DNA of 64,000 nucleotides from Planctomycetales bacterium (GTDB lineage: Bacteria; Planctomycetota; Phycisphaerae; SM23-33), in assembly GCA_030612725.1 (NCBI GenBank), contig JAUWNJ010000014.1, positions 24,954 through 88,953 on the forward strand, in the 5' to 3' direction. The notes under the pieces are model-generated. The model did not search any database. It was not told where the DNA came from and saw only the letters and a list, made by a program, of their open reading frames with translations. The position numbers and the translations under genes are program-made. This document shows, piece by piece, positions 24,437 through 32,981 of this stretch (positions are counted from its first letter, which is position 1; every line of letters begins with the position of its first letter).

Positions 24437-25432
24437 ATGTCTAACGAACTATACCCATCCGCCGCGGAACTGAATGCGATGTCGAACGCCGGCGACGCCG
24501 AGCAGGAAGTCCTGTTCGTCCAGACCGGCCTGACTCCGCACTACACCGATTTTTACAAAATGCTCCAGCGTCTGCTGAAGGTGTCGCGGCGAGGCGGCGA
24601 TCTGCGAGTATTCAAGGACGCCGACCTGACATTCGGCGTCCGGGCGGGACGATATTACAACGGCGACACCGCCGTCAATTATGCCGAAGTGCTGGCCCAA
24701 GCGTTGACCAACAATCAGACGAATTACATCTACCTGACCGCCGCAGGCGTCCTGACGGTCAATACGACGGGCTTTCCCACGCCGTCGGTTACGCCGCATA
24801 TCCCGCTGGCGACGATCCTAACCGCCGCAGGCGTCTATGACGGGCGCGACCTCTCCGAAGGAGGCGACGTAACCGACTATCGAGGCGGAATGTTCATCAA
24901 CGTCTGCGGGTCGAGTAACACCATCGGCATCCCTGCAACCGGCCTTGTCAAGCATGACGCGATGAAAGACGCCCTGCCCGACGCCGGCGACGGTACGTAC
25001 CTCGGCCTCGCAGACGCCGCCGGAAGCGTGATTGTCGGCTCGACCACAAACAATACGCAGGTCAACGAGAAGGCCGCGTTCTACCTTGTGCTACCCAGAG
25101 AGTACATCGCACAGGCCGACGTCACTATCCGCCTGAACGCGAAGGTGGACGTTGCCCGCAACGCCGAGTCGCTGCTCGACGTGGTTGTCAAGCGTGTAAC
25201 CAACGCCGGGCTGGACGCCACCGACTTGTGCCTGACGGCTGCGAAAGACATGAAGGCGGTAACGGCGTTCGCCGATCAGGATTTCACAATCGACGGCGAC
25301 GCTACCGGCGACGAACTCGCGCCGGGCGACATACTTTACGTCGAGGTGGCCTTCGAGACCGACGATACAGGCGGTTCGTCGAACGGACACGCCGAAATCG
25401 GAAAGGCGCAGGCGATTATTCCATGCCGTTAA
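24437..25432 (+). CDS. tail fibre / tip protein of unknown family
   Basis: 331 residues, beta-rich and acidic, without cysteine clusters or signal peptide. The segment VFKDADLTFGVRAGRYYNGD and the Thr/Asn-rich stretches (NNQTNYIYLTAAGVLTVNTT) are in keeping with fibre or adhesin proteins. TACGGAGAACG precedes the ATG. The end overlaps the next gene by 10 bases. The function is inferred from place and composition. Confidence 0.5.
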   Translation: MSNELYPSAAELNAMSNAGDAEQEVLFVQTGLTPHYTDFYKMLQRLLKVSRRGGDLRVFKDADLTFGVRAGRYYNGDTAVNYAEVLAQALTNNQTNYIYLTAAGVLTVNTTGFPTPSVTPHIPLATILTAAGVYDGRDLSEGGDVTDYRGGMFINVCGSSNTIGIPATGLVKHDAMKDALPDAGDGTYLGLADAAGSVIVGSTTNNTQVNEKAAFYLVLPREYIAQADVTIRLNAKVDVARNAESLLDVVVKRVTNAGLDATDLCLTAAKDMKAVTAFADQDFTIDGDATGDELAPGDILYVEVAFETDDTGGSSNGHAEIGKAQAIIPCR

Positions 25433-25800
25433 CGTCCCCAATATCAAAACTGCCCTTCATGCCGACCGAAAAGCGAACGTTGACAATCCGCGCAGAGCGG
25501 ATCGACCCGAAGTATCTGACCGACGGCGAACCGCCGAGCGTCGAGGCCGAGTACGGACGGACGGAAAGGCATCCGACGCACGAAGCGCGTTTCTACGAGA
25601 TTCAGGGACTAGGGACTGGGAACCAGGGACCAGGCGAAAACAACCTACACCCCACGCCCCACGCCCCACGCCCTGTCTTTGTACAATTGAATCATGGCGA
25701 CCCCGCCGCCGATGAAGCCCGCCTGGCGGTTATCGCCGAAGATTTTCTTTCCCCACAGCCTACAGCCCACAGCCTACAGCCTGAAGGAGACAAAGCATGA
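25423..25800 (+). CDS. small tail-region protein with in-frame word repeats
   Basis: 125 residues from an ATG within the end of the preceding gene. A core (PTEKRTLTIRAERIDPKYLT) is interrupted by residues encoded by dispersed words: QGLGTGNQGPGENNLHPTPH comes from GGGACTAGGGACTGGGAACC and CCCCACG repeats (25605-25673), and SPQPTAHSLQPEG from CCTACAGCC repeats (25752-25787). Without these stretches only about 80 ordinary residues remain. The stop overlaps the next ATG. Function unknown. Confidence 0.5.
   Translation: MPLTSPISKLPFMPTEKRTLTIRAERIDPKYLTDGEPPSVEAEYGRTERHPTHEARFYEIQGLGTGNQGPGENNLHPTPHAPRPVFVQLNHGDPAADEARLAVIAEDFLSPQPTAHSLQPEGDKA
25605..25673. repeat. in-frame GGGACTAGG and CCCCACG word repeats
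   Basis: CAGGGACTAGGGACTGGGAA, then GGGACCAGG, and after a spacer three CCCCACG units. The first words belong to the family seen in intergenic positions 15421 and 16437. Confidence 0.7.
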
Positions 25801-27956
25801 GCCTCCTTCATTATCTCGATAACGAAGTCCCCGAATTCGGTGAATGGGACGCTAAAGTCGAGGCCGGTTCATCGACCATCGTTCCAGTTGCCGGAGATGC
25901 CTGCGGTCGCGGCGATGCAGTGCTGCGAACGACTATCGTCGGAGCCAATGTTGCTTACGTGCAGAAAAACCTCAATGTTTCAATCGACCCCGGCGGCTGG
26001 ATTTATTTCGGCTTCTGGATGAGGCCCGGCAGTTACCCGTCGAACTATACGTATCCATTAATGGTGAAGGACGCCCTTGGTTCAACGACCGGCCTGTACT
26101 CGCTGCTTTTGACCGACCTGCAAATAAAGGTAAGCACAAAGGACGACGGGGGCGCTGCTCACACCGCCGGTTATGTAACCGGTCTTGTCCTTGGCCGTTT
26201 TTCTTATCTCGTTTTCGCGCTGCGACGGTCAAGCGGCGTCGCCGCCAACGACGGCGTTCTGCGTTTCTATTTCGACGGTCAACTACTAGACGAGGCTACT
26301 GGCATAGACAATTACGACCGCTTCGCGTCCGTGGACTTACTGCTAATGGGCTGCCCGGCGGGGCCACGCGACGGTTACTGGTACGATTTCGACGAGGTAA
26401 AAATCGCACTCGATGAATACCCCGAACCATTCACGCCGACGCCGCTGACCGATTATCCCGAAGCGGCCCGGACTGTCGTTTTGTTCAGGCGGGACGATTC
26501 GGAATCAAGGGAGTTTGCCGATTACTGCGTAAGCGAACTGGAAATCCCCCGTGCGAATCTATGCCCGCTACCGAACGCCACGGCGAACGAATCTCTCGCA
26601 GACTACGCGACGTTTCAGACCGAGGTCGAGACCGATCTTGCCGCATGGCTGACGACGAATCCGACGGTCGCGGCCAACTGTTCGTGCTTCCTTATCGGCT
26701 ACGGCGTGCCTGGATATTTCACTTCCGGCGGCATGAAGCATTCGGCCACAAGCCGACTGATGAACTATGGAACGGCGTTTTCGTCGCAGACTGACAACCC
26801 GCTCTACAACCCCGCCACGGTCGCCAGGCTGACGAAAGCGGCGATGGGCGGAAAATACCTCTGCACGCGGATCGACGCCGACACGTTGCAGCACTCTAAA
26901 GACGTGCTGGATTGCGGATTGCGGATTGCGGATTGCGAATTTCTTCCTGCGACGGACAAACTCTACAGTAACGATTCCGATTACACCGCGTCGCTCGCTT
27001 GTGGTCACCTTCGGATAATCACGGCGGGTCTGGGCGAGTTCGCCGACGACGCTTTTGTCTGGGGCAATACCATGCCCGACTGGGGTTCCGCCGGCAGCAG
27101 GGCGGTCTTTGTGGACCCTTCTGTAGCCAGCCTGCCGACAATGCGGGCCGCTACGTGTGAATGCAGCGAAGCCGTGCTGACGGCGCTTTACGCCGCCGCG
27201 ATGGGTAGCGCCGGTAACGACGGGATAAACGTCGATGCCGAAAGTTTCTTCGAGATGCTCCGCATCGGCGGCTCGCTGGCTGAAGCGTTCGCCGTGGCGG
27301 TCGAGCACCTCGATTACCTCGCCGCAGCCGTCGGCTCGCCGCTTATGACCGTGGCGTTCGGCTTGGGCGGCTACAACGTCTATCGCCACGCAGGGGGCAT
27401 CGACTGGGACGATGCGACTATTGTAGCGTACATCCGTGCAGGCGTCGCACAGGCCGCCCTCGTGGGCCTGGGCCACGTCGCCGACGCCGAGTACTACTAC
27501 GGCGTCCGCGCCGTCAGCGATGCGGCTGTCGAGGAAACCAATACCGATAAGATTGTCCGCGTGGTGGTCGATGCGGGCGGTAATCTTCTCGGTCCGCCGC
27601 CCAACGCGATTAACTCGGCCAGAGGCTACGCAGTCGGCGGCGGCAAAATCGAAATCGAGATTACCTACGTCGCGCGGGGGCAACGTGGCGTCGCTTCGTC
27701 CGTCCAGATCGCTGAGATTACCGGCGGCGTGCCTGACTGGGCCGTACCGCTGGCCGAAGTGTCGGTGGGAACGAAGACCTCGCACAAAACCGCAAAACCC
27801 GCGAAGGTGTTTGGACACAATACGACAATCCGCTTGGCCGTGCGTGCGATCACCGCCGCCGGAGCCAGCGGACCGGCGAAACGCCTTTCGCCGGTAGTCG
27901 CCGACGCCGAGGCCCCCGCCGCCGTCGATTACGTGGAAGCCGAGCAATATGACTGA
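25797..27956 (+). CDS. tail-region protein with LamG-like and TIGR03790-like domains
   Basis: 719 residues. Residues 1-205 resemble a concanavalin/LamG jelly roll (GGWIYFGFWMRPGSYPSNYT; DGVLRFYFDGQLLDEATG). Residues 225-540 follow the plan of the TIGR03790 family: SREFADYCVSELEIPRANLC, CFLIGYGVPGYFTSGGMKHS, GKYLCTRIDADTLQHSKDVL and GGSLAEAFAVAVEHLDYLAA. That family is known from bacteria with exosortase/PEP-CTERM systems and is uncharacterised. The C-terminus has an Fn3-like region. Residues about 371-382 (DCGLRIADCEF) come from a GGATTGC repeat inserted in frame. In a virion it may recognise surface polysaccharide; this is inference. Confidence 0.55.
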   Translation: MSLLHYLDNEVPEFGEWDAKVEAGSSTIVPVAGDACGRGDAVLRTTIVGANVAYVQKNLNVSIDPGGWIYFGFWMRPGSYPSNYTYPLMVKDALGSTTGLYSLLLTDLQIKVSTKDDGGAAHTAGYVTGLVLGRFSYLVFALRRSSGVAANDGVLRFYFDGQLLDEATGIDNYDRFASVDLLLMGCPAGPRDGYWYDFDEVKIALDEYPEPFTPTPLTDYPEAARTVVLFRRDDSESREFADYCVSELEIPRANLCPLPNATANESLADYATFQTEVETDLAAWLTTNPTVAANCSCFLIGYGVPGYFTSGGMKHSATSRLMNYGTAFSSQTDNPLYNPATVARLTKAAMGGKYLCTRIDADTLQHSKDVLDCGLRIADCEFLPATDKLYSNDSDYTASLACGHLRIITAGLGEFADDAFVWGNTMPDWGSAGSRAVFVDPSVASLPTMRAATCECSEAVLTALYAAAMGSAGNDGINVDAESFFEMLRIGGSLAEAFAVAVEHLDYLAAAVGSPLMTVAFGLGGYNVYRHAGGIDWDDATIVAYIRAGVAQAALVGLGHVADAEYYYGVRAVSDAAVEETNTDKIVRVVVDAGGNLLGPPPNAINSARGYAVGGGKIEIEITYVARGQRGVASSVQIAEITGGVPDWAVPLAEVSVGTKTSHKTAKPAKVFGHNTTIRLAVRAITAAGASGPAKRLSPVVADAEAPAAVDYVEAEQYD
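26909..26940 (+). repeat. in-frame GGATTGC heptamer repeat
   Basis: Four copies of GGATTGC plus a partial unit, read as DCGLRIADC inside the TIGR03790-like gene. It is the reverse complement of the heptamer at 10527 and of those around the tRNA genes. Confidence 0.75.
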
Positions 27957-30351
27957 TCAAATTGACGAAACATGGGAACCGATTGTCCAGGTCCGACAGC
28001 GATGGGATGAAGAATGGGTCCCCCAGCCCTGGCTTCGCCCCATGCAGACGACGCTGGGGTTGATGCCGACGATCAGTTCCACGACGTTCCTCTGGCGATA
28101 CGGAAGTATCGCCAGACCCGGCGAGGGTGATTTTTTCGGCGTTTATCCGAACCTGCAGGGTCTCGACGGGTATTACGTGCGTATCGTGGAGCCGCCGGAA
28201 GACCCCATGACCGACGACGTCTGGCCGGTCCTGTGGACAGGCCGATTCAGCGACGATTCTTTCGTCCCCGGCGGCAACGACCCCGCCGGAACGGGGACGG
28301 GCGATCAAATTTTTACAGCCTTCGGCATGGAGAGGATACTGAAGCAATCAGCCGTGGACGGCTCGTACTTTTTCAAATCCCCTTTGGTGGTCAAAGTTGA
28401 TACTCGCCTGTCGTTCAATCTCCGCCACCGAACCGGAGCGTCCATGTCGGGCAACCGCTCGGCTCAAAAACACGACGGCTGTTATGTTTTTTCCGACGAA
28501 GGCGAGTTGTGGACCGCCCGCGACGTGGCCGAGTACCTGCTGGTAAAATTCGGACCGGCCAGCCCAGCCTTCAGCCTGACTGACGGCGATGAAACGAATA
28601 ATCTCGATCTGTACGTCGATACCTGGCCGGCTCCGAAGAACGTCGCCGACGGTCTGAACATGCTGATTCGCCGGCAGCGAGGATGCGCATGGCGGGTGGT
28701 CGTCTATGGCGAGGAGCCGAAAGTTGAGCCCCGGAGCGTCTTTGCCGCCGACGTCACAGCCGGCGGTGTCACGATCAAACCGAACAGCGTACAGGTGAAT
28801 CTTGATTTTGACGCAAAGGAACAGCAACTCGATAAGGTAACTATTCGCAAGAGTCAGGATCACCGATACGACGAGATACACGTCCTCGGCAACCATGCAT
28901 GGATTTGTGGAGCGGTGGGTCTGTCGGCCGCATGGTCGAGCGGCGAGGAGACGGCATACAAGGCCGCCGACGACAAAGCCCGCCGACAGGACAGGTACGG
29001 ACATGTTTATACCGCCTTTCGTGTGCAGATCGCCGGTTTCGGGCCGTTCATAGACGCCGCCGGCGACCCGCTCGGAATTCCGGTGATTACAGACGATGGG
29101 CAAGTGGAATTCAGCGACGACTCACCACTGTTCACTCTGGGCCGACCCCTGACGCGACAGACGCCTCTGCGAGTCGGCTACGCCTACGACACCGGCTACG
29201 AGGTACAAAGGGACGCCTCGGCCCCTGGGGGATTCCTGCCGCCTGCGGTCTTCATTAAATTCACAGCGAGCGGATCGGACGCTTACTGCCAGGTTGACGC
29301 CCTCTCGGAGACCTTTGAAGGCGCGCCGCCTGTTCGCGTGGGGGTCCTCGACGGTGAGATGGGCTTGCAGTTGCGACCGTCGTACAATCATCTATTCGCC
29401 AAAAATCACTGGGGCGCTTCGGTATCCGCCAGACCTCCGATATTTGATTGGGAAAACCTCTACGCGACGGCGGCTTTGCGAGCCGATGTGCGGCTGAGGG
29501 TGGTGGTAAAAATCACCGACCCGTTACGGGTCGACAATCCGCGACGGCTTATTATTGAGGTCCCGGACGCCGAGTGCTGGATCGTTCGCAAGGGCGCGAT
29601 TGTCGGCATCGACGGGTCGAGTCTTCAGCGCGTGCCAAAAGACATCGAATTGCGGAACGACCGCGACCGCCTCCTGGCCGTCGCGGCGATGGCAAAGGCC
29701 TGGTATGGCCGAACACGAAGGGCAATCAGCGTAAAGTATAAACAAATCGCATGGCGGACGACTCAGGACCATACATTGCTTCCCGGTAATTTGCTTCAAA
29801 AGGTTTTTATCCACGGCCAGACGCTTTCGGTCGGCACGATCATCAGCCGCCTGACGTGGGACTGGGCCAATAAGACGACCACTCTCCAGACGGATTTTGA
29901 CGAACTGGATTTCATCGGCTTGGCAGGCCGATCCCGCTCCGGCTCCGGCGGGAATCGGCTGAATATCAATTCGCCTGTCTCACCACCCCGCGAACCGAAC
30001 CTCCCGGTCAGGCACGCCGGAGGCGGCAACGCCGCCGGAGCGGGCTTCGACGTGCTGGTGACCAAAGACGCAGGCGACGCCGGGAGCGACTCGGCGGAAT
30101 GCACCTACACCTACACAGTCAAGGCACTCGACGATTCGACCACACTCCGCAAAAACACCGCTGGCGACCTGGCGACGGGAATGACGCCTGAACGCCCTCG
30201 ATACCACTACGTTGAGTATTGGTACGCCGGAGAGACCCGGACGGCCCCGGCGGTCGCTACGAGCCGTTACGGGCTTGCGGCCTACGACGCCGACGGAGAT
30301 CTGCACCTGCTGGTCGCCTACGGCGAGATCGACAAGGACACGGCGTGTTAG
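27949..30351 (+). CDS. baseplate hub / tail tip protein
   Basis: 800 residues, overlapping the previous gene by 8 bases. It is a large beta-rich protein with motifs such as FLWRYGSIARPGEGDFFGVY and VDTWPAPKNVADGLNMLIRR, which suggest a hub or tip protein with repeated beta-domains. A Gly/Ser-rich linker (GLAGRSRSGSGGNRLN) separates the C-terminal region near residue 660. No enzymatic motif is evident. Size and order correspond to the central tail tip (gpJ-like position) in siphoviruses. Confidence 0.55.
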   Translation: MTDQIDETWEPIVQVRQRWDEEWVPQPWLRPMQTTLGLMPTISSTTFLWRYGSIARPGEGDFFGVYPNLQGLDGYYVRIVEPPEDPMTDDVWPVLWTGRFSDDSFVPGGNDPAGTGTGDQIFTAFGMERILKQSAVDGSYFFKSPLVVKVDTRLSFNLRHRTGASMSGNRSAQKHDGCYVFSDEGELWTARDVAEYLLVKFGPASPAFSLTDGDETNNLDLYVDTWPAPKNVADGLNMLIRRQRGCAWRVVVYGEEPKVEPRSVFAADVTAGGVTIKPNSVQVNLDFDAKEQQLDKVTIRKSQDHRYDEIHVLGNHAWICGAVGLSAAWSSGEETAYKAADDKARRQDRYGHVYTAFRVQIAGFGPFIDAAGDPLGIPVITDDGQVEFSDDSPLFTLGRPLTRQTPLRVGYAYDTGYEVQRDASAPGGFLPPAVFIKFTASGSDAYCQVDALSETFEGAPPVRVGVLDGEMGLQLRPSYNHLFAKNHWGASVSARPPIFDWENLYATAALRADVRLRVVVKITDPLRVDNPRRLIIEVPDAECWIVRKGAIVGIDGSSLQRVPKDIELRNDRDRLLAVAAMAKAWYGRTRRAISVKYKQIAWRTTQDHTLLPGNLLQKVFIHGQTLSVGTIISRLTWDWANKTTTLQTDFDELDFIGLAGRSRSGSGGNRLNINSPVSPPREPNLPVRHAGGGNAAGAGFDVLVTKDAGDAGSDSAECTYTYTVKALDDSTTLRKNTAGDLATGMTPERPRYHYVEYWYAGETRTAPAVATSRYGLAAYDADGDLHLLVAYGEIDKDTAC

Positions 30352-30924
30352 ATGGCTGACGGACGAACACATTTTTACGACGGCAAACGGCTCATTGTTG
30401 ACGGCAAAACCGCCACGGCGGATGATTGCTGCTGTAGTTCAGCGGCTCCTCTAACATGTCCGTGCGATATAACGGAGTGGACGGCGTTGGTTGCATCCGG
30501 CACTCCCTGCCATAATTTAGTAGCGTCTTACCAGATTGCGAATTACACAGACGGGGATTTACAGGCGAGTCTTTGTACCTCTTGCATCAACAGCGGAGCC
30601 ACAGCATGGGCGGGTGTGTTCGGATACATTCGTGAAACAGGTTCTTCTGGGTACCGTTGCCGGTGGGACGGTTCGCCTATTCAACCTCCAAATTTAAGCA
30701 TAGACGGCAAGGCATTTGATAACTTTGCTCACCATCCCGACGAAAACACCCGTTTGCGATTGTACGGCGGCAAATGGCTGCTGAAAGTTGTTTGTGATAT
30801 TTATCCAGGTACGCATTCTCGCGTGTGGGAAGGAGAAAAAACTACCGGCGATACACCAGTTGGAGTTTATACAAGAACGTCCGGCTGCGATACAACCCCA
30901 ACGCTGACGATTGAGGAAACATGA
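30352..30924 (+). CDS. cysteine-rich virion-associated protein
   Basis: 190 residues starting directly after the hub stop. About a dozen cysteines occur in clusters (DDCCCSS, CPCD, LCTSC). The rest is beta-rich with LRLYGGKWLLKVVCDIYPGT near the C-terminus. No signal peptide. Together with the next, also cysteine-rich, gene it could form a disulfide- or metal-stabilised tip structure. No family recognised. Confidence 0.5.
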   Translation: MADGRTHFYDGKRLIVDGKTATADDCCCSSAAPLTCPCDITEWTALVASGTPCHNLVASYQIANYTDGDLQASLCTSCINSGATAWAGVFGYIRETGSSGYRCRWDGSPIQPPNLSIDGKAFDNFAHHPDENTRLRLYGGKWLLKVVCDIYPGTHSRVWEGEKTTGDTPVGVYTRTSGCDTTPTLTIEET

Positions 30925-31253
30925 GCCATCCACGAGTAAATTGTGTTCACGCTTTGCCGGGCAGGCGGGATTCGCAGGTCGTTTGTCTTCGCGGGTATTG
31001 CGTTCCTAATTCGCACGTTGGAATTTGTTCTTTATGCAGGGGCAAAGGTTTCGGCGGCGACAATCCGCAATCCACAATCCGCAATCCGCAATCGGACATC
31101 TGCCCCCACCTCCGGCGTACCTGTTGCGGGCAGGCGGACCTCTGCGGCCTGACCGGAGCCGACACAGATCCGTCCGCCTGTGCCCGCTGCACGCTCCGCC
31201 CTGATAGCCTCCGAAAAAAAAAAGATGTAATTTTTATGCGTAATCGGGTATAA
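30921..31253 (+). CDS. small cysteine-rich protein
   Basis: 110 residues with paired Cys motifs (NCVHALPG, VCLRGYC, CSLCRG, then CPHLRRTCCGQADLCG and CARCTLRP), probably a zinc- or disulfide-bound small protein. Residues about 49-57 (NPQSTIRNP) are encoded by AATCCGC words at 31072-31093. Its C-terminal ADTDPSACARCTLRP is repeated as a separate 18-residue frame at 32004-32060, after the inserted PEP-CTERM gene. The stop codon overlaps the -10 box of that gene. Confidence 0.55.
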   Translation: MSHPRVNCVHALPGRRDSQVVCLRGYCVPNSHVGICSLCRGKGFGGDNPQSTIRNPQSDICPHLRRTCCGQADLCGLTGADTDPSACARCTLRPDSLRKKKDVIFMRNRV

Positions 31254-31254
31254 T
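31249..31254 (+). promoter_or_regulatory. -10 box for the PEP-CTERM cargo gene
   Basis: A perfect TATAAT 33 bases before the ATG; the -35 region (TGTAAT with 17-base spacing) is weak. An AGGAG at 31277-31281 lies 6 bases before the start codon. Confidence 0.45.
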
Positions 31255-31287
31255 GATAATGATCCACAAACCAGAGAGGAGACTGCA

Positions 31288-32007
31288 ATGAAGACCATCG
31301 CCACCATCGCCACCATCCTGTTGTTCGCCGTAGCCGTTACCGCAGCCGACGTCGTCATGGACGCCGCTATCGTGGACAGGGACGGCGCTGCCCTGAACGA
31401 TCCGCACGTCAGGCTTACCGCCGACAACTCGACCGGCCTACAGGACTTGACCAACGTGAGATTCAAGATCGAGATTCACTCTGGCGTATTGGGCAACGCC
31501 TACCTCGTAACGTGGGACGACCCGGCTAACCCGTGGTACGGAGCCAGGGCGAAACAACAATGGGCAGTCACGCAGGATTACATCGAGTATCGCATAGGTC
31601 GGGTGTATTATCCCGACAACGTTTACAACAGGGATTTGGATCGCGCCGGTTGCTGGGCACCGGCGTTTTCGTGCGAATACCTGCCGGAAAACCCCAATTA
31701 CCAAACACCACCGGACGGACTGTCCGAAATGGACCTCGAAATGTGGCACTGGGAGCACAACCACTTTGAATTATTCGACACGGTTCCCGTTGGCCTGAAT
31801 TGGGATATGGTGCTTCGCTTGGAGGGTTGGCTGGGTCAGGACATTGAAATCTTTTCTGTCGCCGAAGGCGAGATGAAAACTGACCAGCAGAACTGGACGC
31901 TCACCGATCCGGATACATCTCCACAGACCGTTCCTGAACCGGCGACGGTGGCGATGCTGATCGTCGGCGGAGCCGGTATAATCCTGAAGCGTCGGTCTGC
32001 CGGATGA
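31288..32007 (+). CDS. phage-borne PEP-CTERM secreted protein
   Basis: 239 residues. The N-terminal signal peptide (MKTIATIATILLFAVAVTAA) and the C-terminal sorting signal (VPEPATVAMLIVGGAGIILK followed by RR) are both complete. Such tails direct processing by exosortase, a host membrane transpeptidase, and delivery to the cell surface or exopolysaccharide. The mature domain (residues 25-205) has no family I recognise. The gene has its own -10 box and ribosome binding site and lies at the end of the late block, as expected for a cargo (moron) gene expressed in the lysogen. It probably changes the host surface; that is inference. Confidence 0.8.
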   Translation: MKTIATIATILLFAVAVTAADVVMDAAIVDRDGAALNDPHVRLTADNSTGLQDLTNVRFKIEIHSGVLGNAYLVTWDDPANPWYGARAKQQWAVTQDYIEYRIGRVYYPDNVYNRDLDRAGCWAPAFSCEYLPENPNYQTPPDGLSEMDLEMWHWEHNHFELFDTVPVGLNWDMVLRLEGWLGQDIEIFSVAEGEMKTDQQNWTLTDPDTSPQTVPEPATVAMLIVGGAGIILKRRSAG

Positions 32008-32060
32008 CCGACACCGACCCATCCGCCTGCGCTCGATGCGCGCTCCGCCCTACCAAATAA
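32004..32060 (+). pseudogene. 18-residue duplicate of the C-terminus of the gene at 30921
   Basis: MTDTDPSACARCALRPTK overlaps the stop of the PEP-CTERM gene (ATGA) and corresponds to ADTDPSACARCTLRPD in the gene before it. About 37 of 45 aligned bases agree. It is best read as a leftover of a duplication or of a recombination that inserted the cargo gene, not as a functional gene. Confidence 0.6.
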
Positions 32061-32119
32061 TTCACCGCAGAACACGCAGATCCCCCTGAAAAATTATTGA
32101 AAAAAACCTGATTTTATGC

Positions 32120-32149
32120 TTGACTATTGTCGTCAATTGACGACAATAG
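32120..32149 (+). promoter_or_regulatory. promoter with 26-bp palindromic operator
   Basis: TTGACT (32120-32125), 16 bases, then GACAAT (32142-32147) forms a plausible sigma-70-type promoter. Positions 32124-32149 are a perfect 26-bp palindrome centred on GTCGTCAATTGACGAC, so the spacer and -10 box would be covered by a bound dimer. The likely regulator is the HTH protein at 33152 or the RHH protein at 32982, as the operon carries both; this is inference. Confidence 0.6.
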
Positions 32150-32177
32150 AGTAAAAGGATTAGGAAAGGAAAACAGA

Positions 32178-32402
32178 ATGAAAAACAAAACGACGAAACC
32201 GGAAACCTACGAATGGCTGATGGCCAGTACCCGCCTCGGACGCCGTATCGAACGGCTCGGCTGGAAGCGGTTGGCAAAGATTTATTACACCAACCATCCC
32301 GGCAGTCCCATCCGCAAGGCCATCAACATTGAGGCCCGCCGATGCGGGTACACCCCCAGCACCATCCTGTCACTGAACGCCGACTGGAACGAAATCAACT
32401 AG
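32178..32402 (+). CDS. small phage protein, first gene of the regulatory operon
   Basis: 74 residues from the ATG preceded by AGGAAAGGA; a possible upstream in-frame start lies inside the palindrome and is unlikely. Basic N-terminus, then TRLGRRIERLGWKRLAKIYY. No family recognised. It is the first gene behind the operator-promoter. Confidence 0.55.
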   Translation: MKNKTTKPETYEWLMASTRLGRRIERLGWKRLAKIYYTNHPGSPIRKAINIEARRCGYTPSTILSLNADWNEIN

Positions 32403-32417
32403 GAAAGGAGCACGACC

Positions 32418-32702
32418 ATGAGAATCACAAGCATCGAACTCGCCGGAACCATCGAAGAAGGAAAACACCTGCCACGGGCTTTCGCCCGCATCGGACGCAA
32501 ACTTGGCGACGACCATATCACCATCAAAATCCTTACCACCGCCGGGGGCGACGCCGGAGACCGGAAGTATAAAGTCCAGGCCAACGACAGCGACGACCAA
32601 TGGTCGATGGCGGAAATCCTTCAGCGTGCACTCGATGGTTATATTGGCACCGGGAACGACATCCGGACATACATGAACGCCATCGAAATGCTCGCCGACT
32701 GA
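32418..32702 (+). CDS. small phage protein of unknown function
   Basis: 94 residues; an AAAGGAG precedes the ATG. Beta-rich start (RITSIELAGTIEEGKHLPRA) and helical end (SMAEILQRALDGYIGTGNDI). Second gene of the regulatory operon. No domain recognised. Confidence 0.55.
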   Translation: MRITSIELAGTIEEGKHLPRAFARIGRKLGDDHITIKILTTAGGDAGDRKYKVQANDSDDQWSMAEILQRALDGYIGTGNDIRTYMNAIEMLAD

Positions 32703-32786
32703 ACCGGACCTGCACGCGACCGCCCCATGGGGCGGAAGCGCCCGGGCCTGGACGGGCCAAGCCGGAGAATGAAAGGACAACGAATC

Positions 32787-32966
32787 ATGACGCCAGCAAA
32801 AGAAAAACAAGCAAGGAAAGCCCTCAACGACGTTGCCGACTTTCTGAACGACCTGGTCGCGGCGCTCCGCGAGCGGAACATCGAAAATGACCCCGAACTG
32901 GCCGCTCTGATAGACGAAGCCCACGCCCACCGCGACGACTGCCTCCGCGCCGCCACGAACAACTAG
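32787..32966 (+). CDS. small acidic helical protein
   Basis: 59 residues from the ATG with AAAGGA nine bases upstream (an in-frame ATG 60 bases earlier has no such site). The sequence is helical and acidic (ALNDVADFLNDLVAALRERN). Function unknown; third gene of the regulatory operon. Confidence 0.5.
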   Translation: MTPAKEKQARKALNDVADFLNDLVAALRERNIENDPELAALIDEAHAHRDDCLRAATNN

Positions 32967-32981
32967 CCAAGGAGAACCATC

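Noticed and set aside
26568..27947. 459-codon frame opposite the TIGR03790-like gene
   Set aside because: Rich in Arg, His and Gly with no protein character, and antisense to the coding gene.
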